This document shows, one piece after another, positions 9,004-18,200 of a stretch of 64,000 nucleotides of DNA (position 1 is the stretch's first letter; the number at the start of each line of letters is the position of its first letter). The position numbers and the translations under genes are program-made. The notes under the pieces are model-generated. The model did no database searches. It was not told the DNA's origin and worked only from the letters and a program-made list of their open reading frames with translations. Origin of the DNA: BD2-11 clade cluster bacterium bin43 (GTDB lineage: Bacteria > Gemmatimonadota > Gemmatimonadetes > Longimicrobiales > Gaopeijiaceae). The DNA lies in contig MPMR01000008.1 in NCBI GenBank assembly GCA_002238605.1, forward strand, positions 62,001 through 126,000, given 5' to 3'.

Positions 9004-9741
9004 TTAGTAGGGATCCCGGTTCTGGAGACCGAACGAGACCCCGAGGCGGAAAGAAAGGAAGTTGGTGTCGCCCCGCCGCGGGAACATGTCGATGCCCCCG
9101 CCGGGGAGATCCTCGATGTCGACCTCGGTCAGATACCGGGCCACCCCGTTGCGATGGTAGAACGCCGCCAGATCCAGGTCCACAAAGACCTCTCGACGTG
9201 CCAGCCTTACCAGGATTCCGCCACCCCCGCGCCAGGCCAGCGAGGAATCCTTGAAGTTGGTGGTCTCGCCGAAGCCGTCCTCGTCGTGCTCATCCACTCC
9301 CTTCACGTACGAGTGCGTGTAGAAGTGGGCAAGTCCGACATTACCGGCCAGATACGGCCTCACCGGTCCGCCCGGCAGGACCCACTCGGGGCCGAGGTTG
9401 AAGAGCAGAATGTCGTTCGCCGTCACCACGTCCAGCTGGATCCGGCACCCCACCGTAACGCTGAAACAGGCGGGCTGGGTATTGGATCCGTAGCGGATGA
9501 AGCCGAAGTCGGCGCGCAGGCCGAATCCCGACGCCCCCGACGGGCTGTAGCGCACGTTGAGCGCCAGGCCAGGCGCCGTGCCCACGGACTCGGCAAAATG
9601 TCCCCGGGGTTCGCTGACGATTCCGCCGATGCCCAGGAACCATTGCGGGACGAGTTCCTCGGGTGCCTCCTGCGCGTGCGCATTCGCCGCGAGGGCCGTG
9701 ATCGCCGCCAACTGCACCAGAACCCTGCACACGCCGCGCAT
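9004..9741 (-). CDS. Small outer-membrane beta-barrel protein of unknown function
   Basis: The 245-residue product has a signal peptide ([18 protein letters not shown]) followed by alternating beta-strand segments such as [31 protein letters not shown] and [14 protein letters not shown]. The penultimate strand [10 protein letters not shown] fits an 8-stranded OmpX/OmpW/opacity-type barrel. A CDECG-like acidic loop near [10 protein letters not shown] could bind cations, but this is speculative. ATG 9741 follows GGGAGGT five bases upstream and is preferred over an ATG 36 bases earlier. No operon partner is evident. It could also be described as a PorT-like or OmpA-transmembrane-like barrel. Confidence 0.62.
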   Translation of the reverse strand: MRGVCRVLVQLAAITALAANAHAQEAPEELVPQWFLGIGGIVSEPRGHFAESVGTAPGLALNVRYSPSGASGFGLRADFGFIRYGSNTQPACFSVTVGCRIQLDVVTANDILLFNLGPEWVLPGGPVRPYLAGNVGLAHFYTHSYVKGVDEHDEDGFGETTNFKDSSLAWRGGGGILVRLARREVFVDLDLAAFYHRNGVARYLTEVDIEDLPGGGIDMFPRRGDTNFLSFRLGVSFGLQNRDPY

Positions 9742-9876
9742 GTGCCACCTCCCGCGTACCGGGGACCCGCGCCTCACCGGTGATGGTCCCGGCAGGCACC
9801 GGAGAAACAGACTGCATACATCGTGCCATGCGCCGGGCAGATCGCGCGCTTCGGGCCGGCGGCGGTTCCCGCGCCG

Positions 9877-11262
9877 CTAGACCTCCTTGGTCTCGCGCAC
9901 CAGGTCCACCATCGAGCCCTTGGCATCCCCGAAGAACATCATCGTGCGGTCGAGATAGAACAGGGGGTTGTCGATCCCCGCGAAACCCGGACTGAGGCTC
10001 CTCTTCATGACGATGACGCTGCGGGCCTCGTCCACGTCCAGGATGGGCATTCCTGCGATGACGGAATCCGGATTGCGGGCATCGGGGTTGACCACGTCAT
10101 TGGCTCCCACGATAAGCGCCACGTCCGTCGTCCGGAATTCGTCGTTGATCTCGTCGAGGTCGAAGAGCTGCGTGTAGGGCACGTCGGCTTCGGCCAAAAG
10201 CACGTTCATGTGGCCCGGCATGCGTCCCGCCACCGGATGGATGGCGAACTTGACCTCCACGCCGCGCTCCTGGAGCAGGTCGGAGAGCTTGCGAATGTCG
10301 TGCTGCGCCTGGGCGACCGCGAGCCCGTAGCCCGGGACCACGATCACGGACTGCGCGTAGGCGAGCACCATGGCCGCCTGTTCGGCATCCACGTCCCGCA
10401 CGGTCTTGCCCTCGCCGGCGGTGACCTGGGCGCCCGTGGAATCGGCCGCGCCGAACGCGCCGAAGACGACGTTGGCCAGCGACCGGTTCATCGCCTTGCA
10501 CATGAGACTGGTGAGGATCAGGCCGGCGGCGCCCACCAGCGCTCCGGAAATGATCAGGATCATGTTGCCGAGCACGAACCCGGCCGCCGAAGCCGCAAGC
10601 CCCGAGTACGAGTTGAGGAGCGAGATGACCACCGGCATGTCGGCGCCGCCGATCGGCGTGACCAGCAGGACCCCCAGCACGAGGGCGAGCCCGGTGAGAA
10701 CCAGATACATCGTAACCGTGGCCTCGCCCGTTACCTGCATCGCGGCGATGACCAGAATCGCGGCGAAGAGCGCGGCATTCAGGGTTCTGGAGAAGGGGAA
10801 CGTGAGCGGCGCCCCGGAAATGAAGCGCTGCAGCTTGCCGAAGGCGATGAAGCTGCCCGACAGCGTCACGGTCCCGATCAAGGTCGACAGGAGGATGGTG
10901 ATCCCCGCCTCCAGGCCGAGGTCGCCTCCGCCCAGGCGGAAGAACTCGGCTGCCGCCACCACTCCGGAGGCACCGCCCCCGAGGCCGTTGAAGATCCCGA
11001 CCATCTGCGGCATGTCGGTCATCTTGACGGTGCGCGCGGCGAATGCGCCGATGACCGATCCCAGGATGACACCGAGGCCGATGAGCTGCCAGCTCAGGAT
11101 TTCCTGCTCGAGCAGGGTCGCCACGATGGCGATCAGCATGGCGAGCGCGGCCATGCGGTTGCCTTGCCGGGCAGTGGCGGGCGAGCCAAGGCGCTTGAGC
11201 CCGAACACGAAGAGCGTGGCCGAGAGAAGATAGACGAGTTGCATCAGGGTATCGGGATTCAC
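9877..11262 (-). CDS. pntB: NAD(P) transhydrogenase subunit beta
   Basis: 461 residues, typical of PntB. The N-terminal half has about eight to nine membrane helices, beginning LMQLVYLLSATLFVFGLKRL and including GIFNGLGGGASGVVAAAEF. The C-terminal domain III binds NADP(H), with VIVVPGYGLAVAQAQHDI, VKFAIHPVAGRMPGHMNVLLAEA and NDVVNPDARNPDS. With PntAA and PntAB it forms the proton-translocating transhydrogenase, which uses the proton gradient to make NADPH from NADH. It is the last gene of the pnt operon. Confidence 0.97.
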   Translation of the reverse strand: MNPDTLMQLVYLLSATLFVFGLKRLGSPATARQGNRMAALAMLIAIVATLLEQEILSWQLIGLGVILGSVIGAFAARTVKMTDMPQMVGIFNGLGGGASGVVAAAEFFRLGGGDLGLEAGITILLSTLIGTVTLSGSFIAFGKLQRFISGAPLTFPFSRTLNAALFAAILVIAAMQVTGEATVTMYLVLTGLALVLGVLLVTPIGGADMPVVISLLNSYSGLAASAAGFVLGNMILIISGALVGAAGLILTSLMCKAMNRSLANVVFGAFGAADSTGAQVTAGEGKTVRDVDAEQAAMVLAYAQSVIVVPGYGLAVAQAQHDIRKLSDLLQERGVEVKFAIHPVAGRMPGHMNVLLAEADVPYTQLFDLDEINDEFRTTDVALIVGANDVVNPDARNPDSVIAGMPILDVDEARSVIVMKRSLSPGFAGIDNPLFYLDRTMMFFGDAKGSMVDLVRETKEV

Positions 11263-11335
11263 CGTGACTCCTCAGTAATCCGGGTATTCATGCGGGATGG
11301 TGGAAAACTATGCCGGCACGAGCCTCGGGCCGGCG

Positions 11336-11623
11336 CTACTTCTTCCGACCCGGCTTGAACATCTCCAGCATGCGGTCGGTGACCATGAAACCGCCCACGA
11401 CGTTGATCATGGCCATGACGATCGCCGCGACGCCGAGTACGGCCGCAGTGGTGTCGTCGGCACGGGCCGCGACCACCAGGGCGCCGACGACGGCGATTCC
11501 GGAGATCGCGTTGGCTCCCGACATGAGTGGCGTGTGCAGCGTCGGCGGCACCTTGGTAATGACTTCGAATCCGACCATTACGGCCAGAACGAACACATAG
11601 AGACCGATCATCAACTCACCCAT
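11336..11623 (-). CDS. pntAB: NAD(P) transhydrogenase subunit alpha, membrane part (alpha2)
   Basis: 95 residues with three hydrophobic helices (LMIGLYVFVLAVMVGFEV, ANAISGIAVVGALVVAA, AVLGVAAIVMAMINVVGGF) and the conserved PPTLHTPLMSGANAISGI segment. It is the small split form of the PntA membrane domain found where PntA is divided into two polypeptides. ATG 11623 follows GCGGAGAA; the longer open frame upstream runs through the repeat-bearing spacer and is not credible. It lies between pntAA and pntB in one operon. Confidence 0.93.
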   Translation of the reverse strand: MGELMIGLYVFVLAVMVGFEVITKVPPTLHTPLMSGANAISGIAVVGALVVAARADDTTAAVLGVAAIVMAMINVVGGFMVTDRMLEMFKPGRKK

Positions 11624-11658
11624 GGGTTCTCCGCTGGGTTGGGGTTGCCGGGGGGCCG

Positions 11659-11713
11659 GCACATGGCCGCTGCTGCGGCCGGACGGGCACATGGCCGCGC
11701 TGCGGCCGGACGG
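11659..11713. repeat. Tandem hairpin repeat in the pntAA-pntAB spacer
   Basis: Two adjacent near-identical copies (11659-11686, 28 bases; 11687-11713, 27 bases). Each holds a perfect 6-bp GGCCGC/GCGGCC stem: one with a 4-base loop at 11665-11680, the other with a 3-base loop at 11693-11707. They sit in the 151-base spacer between pntAA and pntAB, inside an operon. No T-run follows, so they look more like mRNA-stabilising or attenuating hairpins than a terminator. Confidence 0.7.
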
Positions 11714-11774
11714 GGCAAGCGGTTCGCCGGAATCCGGGGCACGGGAGACCGGCTGGCTGCGGACGTGGTCGCGG

Positions 11775-12923
11775 TCAACTCGACAGACGCTCGCGGGTGC
11801 GGGCGTGCACGACCTCGCCATCGTGGGTCACGCACGAGCCGGAGACGACCTCGTCGTCAAAGTCGAGCTTGAGTTCCCCGTCCTCGACGATGTCCTGGAG
11901 GAAGGAGGTCACGTTGCGCGCGTACATCTGGCTGGCGTGGGTGGGCAGCTCGCTGGGGAGGTTCTCCGGGGCGACGATGATCACCCCGTCGCGGACCACC
12001 ACCTTGCCGTACTCGCTCAGCTCGCAGTTTCCACCCGATTCGCCCGCAAGATCGATGATTACCGATCCGGGACGCATGGTCGCCGCCATGGCCGCCGTGA
12101 TCAGCACCGGCGCCCGCGCGCCGGGGATGTTGGCGGTGGTGATGACCGCGTCGGTGTCGGGCAGCCGCCCTCCGATGAGCTCGAGCTCCTGCTGATGCTT
12201 CTCCTCCGACAGTGCCCGCGCGTAGCCGCCCTCGTCCTCGGCGGACTCGTCCAGCTCGGCCTCCAGGAACTTGGCGCCCAGGCTCTGGACCTGCTCCTTG
12301 ACCGCGGGACGAATGTCGAAGGCTTCGACCACGGCGCCAAGACGGCGAGCGGTCGCGATCGCCTGGAGTCCGGCCACGCCGGCGCCGAGAATCAGGACCT
12401 TGCCGGGCGGTATGGTTCCCGCCGCGGTCATGAACATGGGCAGGAACTTGCCCAGGTGGGTCGCCGCGAGCAGCGAGGCGCGATACCCGGCCACGGTGGC
12501 CTGGGAGGAGAGCGCATCCATCTTCTGGGCTCGCGTGATGCGAGGCACCTGGTCCATGGCCAGCGTCGTTACGCGGGCGTCCGCCAGTCGGCGTACGAGC
12601 TCCAGGTTCGCTACCGGGGAAACGAACGAGATCAGCACGATGCCTTCGGGCAGGGCGGCGATTTCGTCGGCGCTTCCGTTGGCGCCGGTGGAGGGCGGAT
12701 TGATCTTCACGACCACGTCGCTGCCCTCCAGCGCCTGTGCGGCGCTTTCGCACACCGACGCGCCCACCTCGCGGAAGGCATCGTCGAGGAAGGAGGCCTC
12801 CTCCCCCGCACCGGTCTCCACCGCGACCTCGACGCCCATCTTCGCCAGGGCGCCGACTTCGGCGGGAACCAGCGCCACCCGGCGCTCTCCCGCGCGGCTC
12901 TCACGCAATACGCAGACCTTCAT
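11775..12923 (-). CDS. pntAA: NAD(P) transhydrogenase subunit alpha, NAD-binding part (alpha1)
   Basis: 382 residues of soluble domain I, related to alanine dehydrogenase. MKVCVLRESRAGERRVALVP is the conserved N-terminus. The Rossmann motif is VLILGAGVAGLQAIATARRLGA, followed by VEAFDIRPAVKEQVQSLGA. The loop RMDQVPR-type segment appears as LAMDQVPRITRAQKMDALSS. ATG 12923 follows GGAGAGGCGG and is the natural start; the frame continues upstream without similarity. It is the first gene of pntAA-pntAB-pntB, preceded by a possible promoter near 13009-13036. Confidence 0.96.
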   Translation of the reverse strand: MKVCVLRESRAGERRVALVPAEVGALAKMGVEVAVETGAGEEASFLDDAFREVGASVCESAAQALEGSDVVVKINPPSTGANGSADEIAALPEGIVLISFVSPVANLELVRRLADARVTTLAMDQVPRITRAQKMDALSSQATVAGYRASLLAATHLGKFLPMFMTAAGTIPPGKVLILGAGVAGLQAIATARRLGAVVEAFDIRPAVKEQVQSLGAKFLEAELDESAEDEGGYARALSEEKHQQELELIGGRLPDTDAVITTANIPGARAPVLITAAMAATMRPGSVIIDLAGESGGNCELSEYGKVVVRDGVIIVAPENLPSELPTHASQMYARNVTSFLQDIVEDGELKLDFDDEVVSGSCVTHDGEVVHARTRERLSS

Positions 12924-13008
12924 CCGCCTCTCCGCTGGAATGTCAGGATGTGCTCTCGGGGGCCCGGAGGCCGGTCCAGACGGCTTGCCCGGGAAAAAAC
13001 CCCCCATT

Positions 13009-13036
13009 AGATAACGAGCCCGCGACATGGCCGCAA
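13009..13036 (-). promoter_or_regulatory. Possible sigma-70-type promoter of the pnt operon
   Basis: Read on the minus strand, TTGCGG (13031-13036), a 16-base spacer and TTATCT (13009-13014) give a fair promoter match about 85 bases before pntAA. Just downstream is an unusual A6/C6 homopolymer pair (12994-13005, GGGGGGTTTTTT on the transcribed sense). A 7-bp inverted repeat GCCCGCG/CGCGGGC overlaps the upstream side. This is a consensus match only. Confidence 0.35.
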
Positions 13037-13055
13037 CGGCGCGCGGGCGGCGCGT

Positions 13056-14522
13056 CTAGCCCAATCGCGCCGCCTCCAGTTCGAGCCTTCGCCACGCGCG
13101 TTCCACATGTTCGTGCCGGGTACGCAGGTTGCCCACGGACAGACGGAGGACGTAGCGCCCCTCCAGGACCGTATGCGACAGGAACACTTCCCCGGAGGCG
13201 TTGACCGCGTCGAGGATGCGTTCGTTGGCCAGGTCGGTCCGGTCGGGTCCCAGCCCCGGATCCCGGTAGCGAAAGACGACCAGCCCCAGCAACGTCGAAG
13301 CCATCAGTTGCCACCGGTCCGAGGACTGTACCCACCCGGCGAATCGGCGCGCGAGGCGACAATGTTCGCGAAGCCGTTCCGCAAGCCCCCGGCCGCCGAA
13401 GTAGCGCAGCACGAACCAGAGTTTGAGGGCGCGGAAGCTGCGGCCGAGCGCCACGCCATAGTTCATCAGGTCACGCGCCTCATCCGCTTCGCGGGTGCGC
13501 AGGTATGGCGGGACCAGGGAAAACGCGTCGGCGAGAGCCTCGGGACGCCGGCAATAGAGGAGCGCGCAGTCCATCGGCGTGAAGAGCCATTTGTGCGCAT
13601 TGAGCACGATGGAGTCGGCGCGCTCCCACCCGGCCAGCAGCGGGCGCAGCTCCCGAACGATGCCGGCCACGCCCGCGTAGGCGGCGTCGACGTGCATCCA
13701 GATCCCGTGCTCCCGGCAAATGTCGGCGATCTCCGGCAGCGGATCGATGCTCGCGATGGACGTTGTGCCGGCGACGGCCACCACCGCCACCGGACGCACC
13801 CCGGCGGCCAGGTCTTCCTCGATCGCGGCGCGCAGGGCTTTCGGCTTCATCCGGTAGCTGCCGTCGGCGGGAAGGTGGCGCACGCCCCGTCGGCCCAGAC
13901 CGAGAGTGACGACGGCCTTGTCGATGGAGGAGTGGACGTGCTCCGAGGCGTAGATCCTGCCCGCCGGCAGTGAATGAAGCCCGTCCTCGCCTGCTTCCGG
14001 AAACGCCCGGGCGCGGGCGGCCGCGAGAGCGTACAGGGTGTTGTGCGAAGCCGTGTCGTTGATGAATCCGGCGAAGTCCCCGGGAAGGCCGAGGAGCTGC
14101 CTGAGCCAGTCCGCCGTCACGCCTTCCACCTCGGTTGCGGCGGGAGACGTCTTCCAGATCATGGCGTTCGCGTTGACTGCCGTGGCCAGCAGGTCGCCGA
14201 GAATGGCCGGAGAGGAGGCCGTGTTGGCGAAGTAGGCCAGGAAGCCCGGATGATTCCAGTGCGTGAGGCCCGGAACCACCTGTTCCTCGAAGTCGCGCAG
14301 GATTTGCTCGAAGGCCTCGCCCTCCCAGGGTGGCGACGGTGCCAGGGAGGCGCGCACTTCGCCCGGGCGCACCTGGGCCAGAACCGGATATCGTCCGTCC
14401 GATCCGAGATACTCCGAGATCCATTCGAGGATGTGCCGGCCGTGGACCAGGAATTCCTCGGGAGGCATGTCTCCCGGACCCGAAACAGGCGGGACCGGGG
14501 GGCCGGCGTCGGATGGTCGCAT
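13056..14522 (-). CDS. PLP-dependent group II decarboxylase, aromatic-L-amino-acid decarboxylase-like
   Basis: 488 residues, the usual length of the DDC/TDC family. Family segments are HWNHPGFLAYFANTASSPAI, INDTASHNTLYALAAAR, MHVDAAYAG (cofactor-binding Asp) and the Schiff-base lysine motif NAHKWLFTPMDCA. A C-terminal small domain with LRLSVGNLRT follows. Family members decarboxylate tryptophan, tyrosine, phenylalanine or Dopa; the substrate cannot be chosen from sequence alone. The gene starts five bases after the RsbRD-N-like gene and is probably co-transcribed with it. ATG 14522 or the ATG 54 bases in could be the start. Confidence 0.9.
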   Translation of the reverse strand: MRPSDAGPPVPPVSGPGDMPPEEFLVHGRHILEWISEYLGSDGRYPVLAQVRPGEVRASLAPSPPWEGEAFEQILRDFEEQVVPGLTHWNHPGFLAYFANTASSPAILGDLLATAVNANAMIWKTSPAATEVEGVTADWLRQLLGLPGDFAGFINDTASHNTLYALAAARARAFPEAGEDGLHSLPAGRIYASEHVHSSIDKAVVTLGLGRRGVRHLPADGSYRMKPKALRAAIEEDLAAGVRPVAVVAVAGTTSIASIDPLPEIADICREHGIWMHVDAAYAGVAGIVRELRPLLAGWERADSIVLNAHKWLFTPMDCALLYCRRPEALADAFSLVPPYLRTREADEARDLMNYGVALGRSFRALKLWFVLRYFGGRGLAERLREHCRLARRFAGWVQSSDRWQLMASTLLGLVVFRYRDPGLGPDRTDLANERILDAVNASGEVFLSHTVLEGRYVLRLSVGNLRTRHEHVERAWRRLELEAARLG

Positions 14523-14527
14523 GAGTT

Positions 14528-15064
14528 TCAGCCGCGGTCGCTTCCCACGATGTCGCGGAATTCGCTCCGGATGGCGTGGAGCCGCTCCGCGACCCGGGTG
14601 AGCAGTTCCTCGGTCACCGATTCCGGAACCCCCGGACCGGCCACCAGCGCGGAAACCAGGCTGTCGGTGTAGCCGATGGACGCATGCGTGACGCCCTGGT
14701 CCACAAGCCGGTTCAGGCGCAGCACTTCGCGCATCCCCGGCACGACGTCCGGCGGCATGAGCGGCTCAGCGTAGAGGACGCGGATGAGCGACACCCGAAG
14801 AACCTGAAACTCCTCGATGACCTCACCCGCCACCAACCCGCGCTCGGCCGCGAGTTGGCCGTACAGGTTCGCCGCTTCCTGCCATACGGGCCGCACGCGG
14901 CGCCGGTACGGCCCCAGGATTTCGGGCAGGATTCCGACGAAGGTCTCGTAGAAGTCTCCGAGTAGCTCGACCAGCTGTCGCGGCCGCCGTTCGAGCCGCT
15001 TGGTGACCTCGGAAAGCCAGCGGGCGACGATCTTTTCGCTCCTGGCCACCACCCAGGCCTGCAT
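14528..15064 (-). CDS. Stand-alone RsbRD N-terminal-like sensor domain protein
   Basis: About 178 all-helical residues resembling the RsbRD_N domain (the N-terminal module of RsbR-type stressosome proteins). Segments include KIVARWLSEVTKRLERRPRQ, LGDFYETFVGILPEILGPY and EEFQVLRVSLIRVLY. Unlike RsbRD, it has no STAS domain after it. The start is uncertain: ATG 15064 is the first standard start and has a weak ribosome site, while similarity could begin slightly earlier, where no ATG, GTG or TTG is available. It lies downstream of the giant histidine kinase and just ahead of the decarboxylase. Domain assignment is by pattern recognition. Confidence 0.6.
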   Translation of the reverse strand: MQAWVVARSEKIVARWLSEVTKRLERRPRQLVELLGDFYETFVGILPEILGPYRRRVRPVWQEAANLYGQLAAERGLVAGEVIEEFQVLRVSLIRVLYAEPLMPPDVVPGMREVLRLNRLVDQGVTHASIGYTDSLVSALVAGPGVPESVTEELLTRVAERLHAIRSEFRDIVGSDRG

Positions 15065-15228
15065 TTCGCCGGGATCCAGCTGCGCGAGTGGGGGTCCGGT
15101 CCCCAGGGATTGCTCGGGGGAGCGGAATATGTCGGTGGCGGAATCTCGGATGGGGATGATGTGTCGGGGATCGGGGTGATGTGCGGGCGGTGGTCGCGAA
15201 CCCGGCCGACTCCGGGCCGGTCCGCACT

Positions 15229-18200
15229 TTAATCTTGCGGGTTGGGCACGGCCCGTCCAGTGCCGGCGGCGGAGACCAGCGTGCCCGGAGCCGGCTCCCA
15301 GGCCACGAAGCGAATGGACATCGTCGTGCCGACCCCGGGGGTGCTTTCCGCCCATACCCGGCCGCCCCACGAACGCACCAGCCGCTGCACGATCGCGAGG
15401 CCGAGACCCGTGCCGGTGGAGCTGGTGGAAAACCTCGGTTCGAAAATGCGCCCCAACAACTCCGGTTCGATGCCGCGGCCGTCGTCGCTCACCTGAAGGC
15501 ACACGCTGCGGTCACCGGCAGAGGCTCCGATGTGGACGCGGCCGCTGGGCTTGACGGCTTCTCTCGCGTTCTCGAGCAGGTTGATCAGGACCTCCTTGAA
15601 CTCGGATTCCCGGGCACGGACCGGGACAAGGCCGGGAGGGAAATCGGTGTGGATGACGATCCCCTGCTCGTTGCTCTGGTAGAGCGCGAGGATCTCCTCC
15701 ACGGCCGCGTCCAGGCGCACGCCTTCCAGGGGGAGCTCGCTCGCCTTCCTCGGAGAGCCGTACCGCGAGAAGCTGCGGGCGATCTCGGCGAGCCGATCGA
15801 TCTCGCTAAGGATCGACTCCACATTGCGTTCCAGGATCGCCGAGAAGTCGCGCCGCCGGTCCTGCCAGGCTCGACGGACATGCTCGATGCTGAGCTTGAT
15901 CGGCGTCAGCGGATTCTTGACTTCGTGGGCCACCTGGCGCGCCATCTGCCCCCACGCCACGATGCGCTCGCTGCGCAACTCGTCGGTCACGTCCTCCAGG
16001 CTGAGCACGACGCCTCGCGAGGGTCCGTCGCGCGTAATGCGCCGTGCCCGCACCCGCACCCTGCGCGAAGAGTCCCGGGAACCGGGGGCGGTGGAGACAA
16101 GTCCGGGGCCGGACAACTCGAATTCGTGGTCGGCCCCCTCGCCCCCGTCGCGATAGAAGCGCTCCACCCAGCGCGACAGATCGCGCGCAAGCCCCGGGGT
16201 GGCCGGCAGCGGCTCTCCGGGCCCCACCGAGGCTCCCAGCAGCGCCTGGGCCTGCGGGTTGACCAGGGTGACCGCCCCGGCCTGGTCCAGCGCGATCACC
16301 CCGGTTGCCGCTTCGTCGACGATGGCCTGCGTGCGCTGGGTGGTGCGCACCAGGGCGCTGCGGGCCCGATGCAGCCTCTGTACCATTCGGTTGAACGCCA
16401 GGAACACGGTGCCGAATTCATCGGTCCGCGTCTCCGGCAACCGCACCTCGAGGTTCCCCTCCCCCACTCGCTCCGACGCCAGGCGGAGGGTGCGGATCGG
16501 GTTGGCCAGCCGGCGGCCCACCAGGAGTGCGAGACCCAGCGAGAGCGCGATCCCGGTGACGACCGCGAACGCCAGCAGAAGGATCAGATCGTTCTGTTGG
16601 AAAGCCGTCGCGCCGGCATCAAGCGGGGCCGCCGAGGCCAGCACCTGTCCGGTCTGAAGTCGTCGATATGCCAGGGCGTATTCGCCACCCCAGCGGCGCG
16701 CGGTCGCGTGCACAAGCACCGCCTCGCCATCCGCAAGCGAACGATGAACCTGAGCGGGCAGCCACGAGTACTGCACACCCAGCTCGAGGAACGCAGGCCG
16801 GGAACTCCGGATCAGCTCTCCGTCCTGATAGAGAAGGAGGACCGTGCCGGTACTGGTCGGCAGCAGTCCGACCTGGCCCTGTACCGCGAGAAAACTCTCG
16901 GCGGCGTCCGCCACTGCGCGGTCGGCCAGCGCCTCGGCCGTTCGAACCACGGCCCTGTCGAGCGTGCGAGAGGCGATGGCGGCGAACGCGAAGGCGGGGA
17001 TGAGGAAGAACAGGAACAGGGCGAAGGTGACCTGCACCCGAAAGCTGCGTCCGGCCCCGGGTCCCAGGCGAATCGGCGGGCGCAGGCGCCCGCGGCTGCT
17101 CCACCAGCCGATGCTCCACAGACCGGCCACGATCAGCAGATCGAGCAGCAGGACGAGCACGGTTCCCGCCACCAGCACCGCCGTGCCGGGGAGTTCCACC
17201 TCGTAGTGGGCGTTATACCACCCCTCGGGGAACAGGATGGTCTGTTCGCCACGCCATCCCTCCGAAGTTCGCTCCCACAGCGGGGCCCCTTCCGCCGGAA
17301 CCGGGTCGTCCGCGTTGAGCGGCATGAGCGTCACGGTTCCGGCGTCCGCCTGCTCGCTCCCGAACGGCACGTCCGGTGAGAGAGCCGTGCCGAACCCTCG
17401 CCGCGGGGGGACCGCAACCGTGATGATCGATCGGTCCGGCAGCACCGCCAGGCCCAGGTAGTGCACGTCTTCCGACTGGAGCTGCAGGACGGTGGCGCCC
17501 AGCGCGGCTTCGTCCAGATAGTCGTCCACGATCGAGGGTCGGGGACCGGAGACGCCCATGCGCAGCGCGTCGCTGGGCAGCCCACCGGGGGTCCAGCGGT
17601 CTATCCAGACGGCGACGCCCTCCTGCGCGAGACCGCTCGCCCGCCAAGTGCCGTACAGAAGCCCGGTTCCGCGGGCTCCGCTCTGGTGGAGTGAATCGGT
17701 TTTCTCGGACAAACCCTCGAGCAGAAACTGCAGATAGGGATCCACCTGGTTTCCGAGGGTGGAAAGGCGCTCCTCGGCAACCTCCAGCTGCGACGCGACG
17801 CGCCCGCCCCAGGTGAACGGCAGGGCTGCGCTCGCGGCAAGCACGATGGCGGCCGCCGCCGAGGTGACCGAGCCACGCCAGGTCGTGGCGGGCTGAAGGC
17901 CCAGTCCGATCAAGGCTACCGGGAGCGCCCACAGAGCACCCGCCCACGCGGGGGTGGGTGGTGAACCAAGGGACACGACGTTCACCAGCAGCCCAAGCAC
18001 CAGCGCCAGGAGCAGGCCGGCTGCGACAAGGAATGGTCGCGCCGACGCCGGCGATGGCCGGGTGGCGAGTCGAAGCGCCAGAGCGGCCACGATGACCAGC
18101 ACGGAAGTCAGGGCGCACTGGTATAACACCCAGTAGTCCGCGCTTCCCCCCAGCTGCGATGTCGTTGGCGCCAGCGAGAACCAGTGGACCACCGCGGCGA

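Noticed and set aside
12985-13010. Run of A6/C6 as the decarboxylase terminator
   Set aside because: The nearest stem (GCCCGCG/CGCGGGC) is too far from the T-run on the minus strand for an intrinsic terminator; a promoter reading fits slightly better.
15181-17379. 732-codon plus-strand open frame opposite the giant kinase
   Set aside because: It lies antisense to the kinase HATPase/DHp/PAS region, where clear motifs are on the minus strand. The translation has no recognisable fold.
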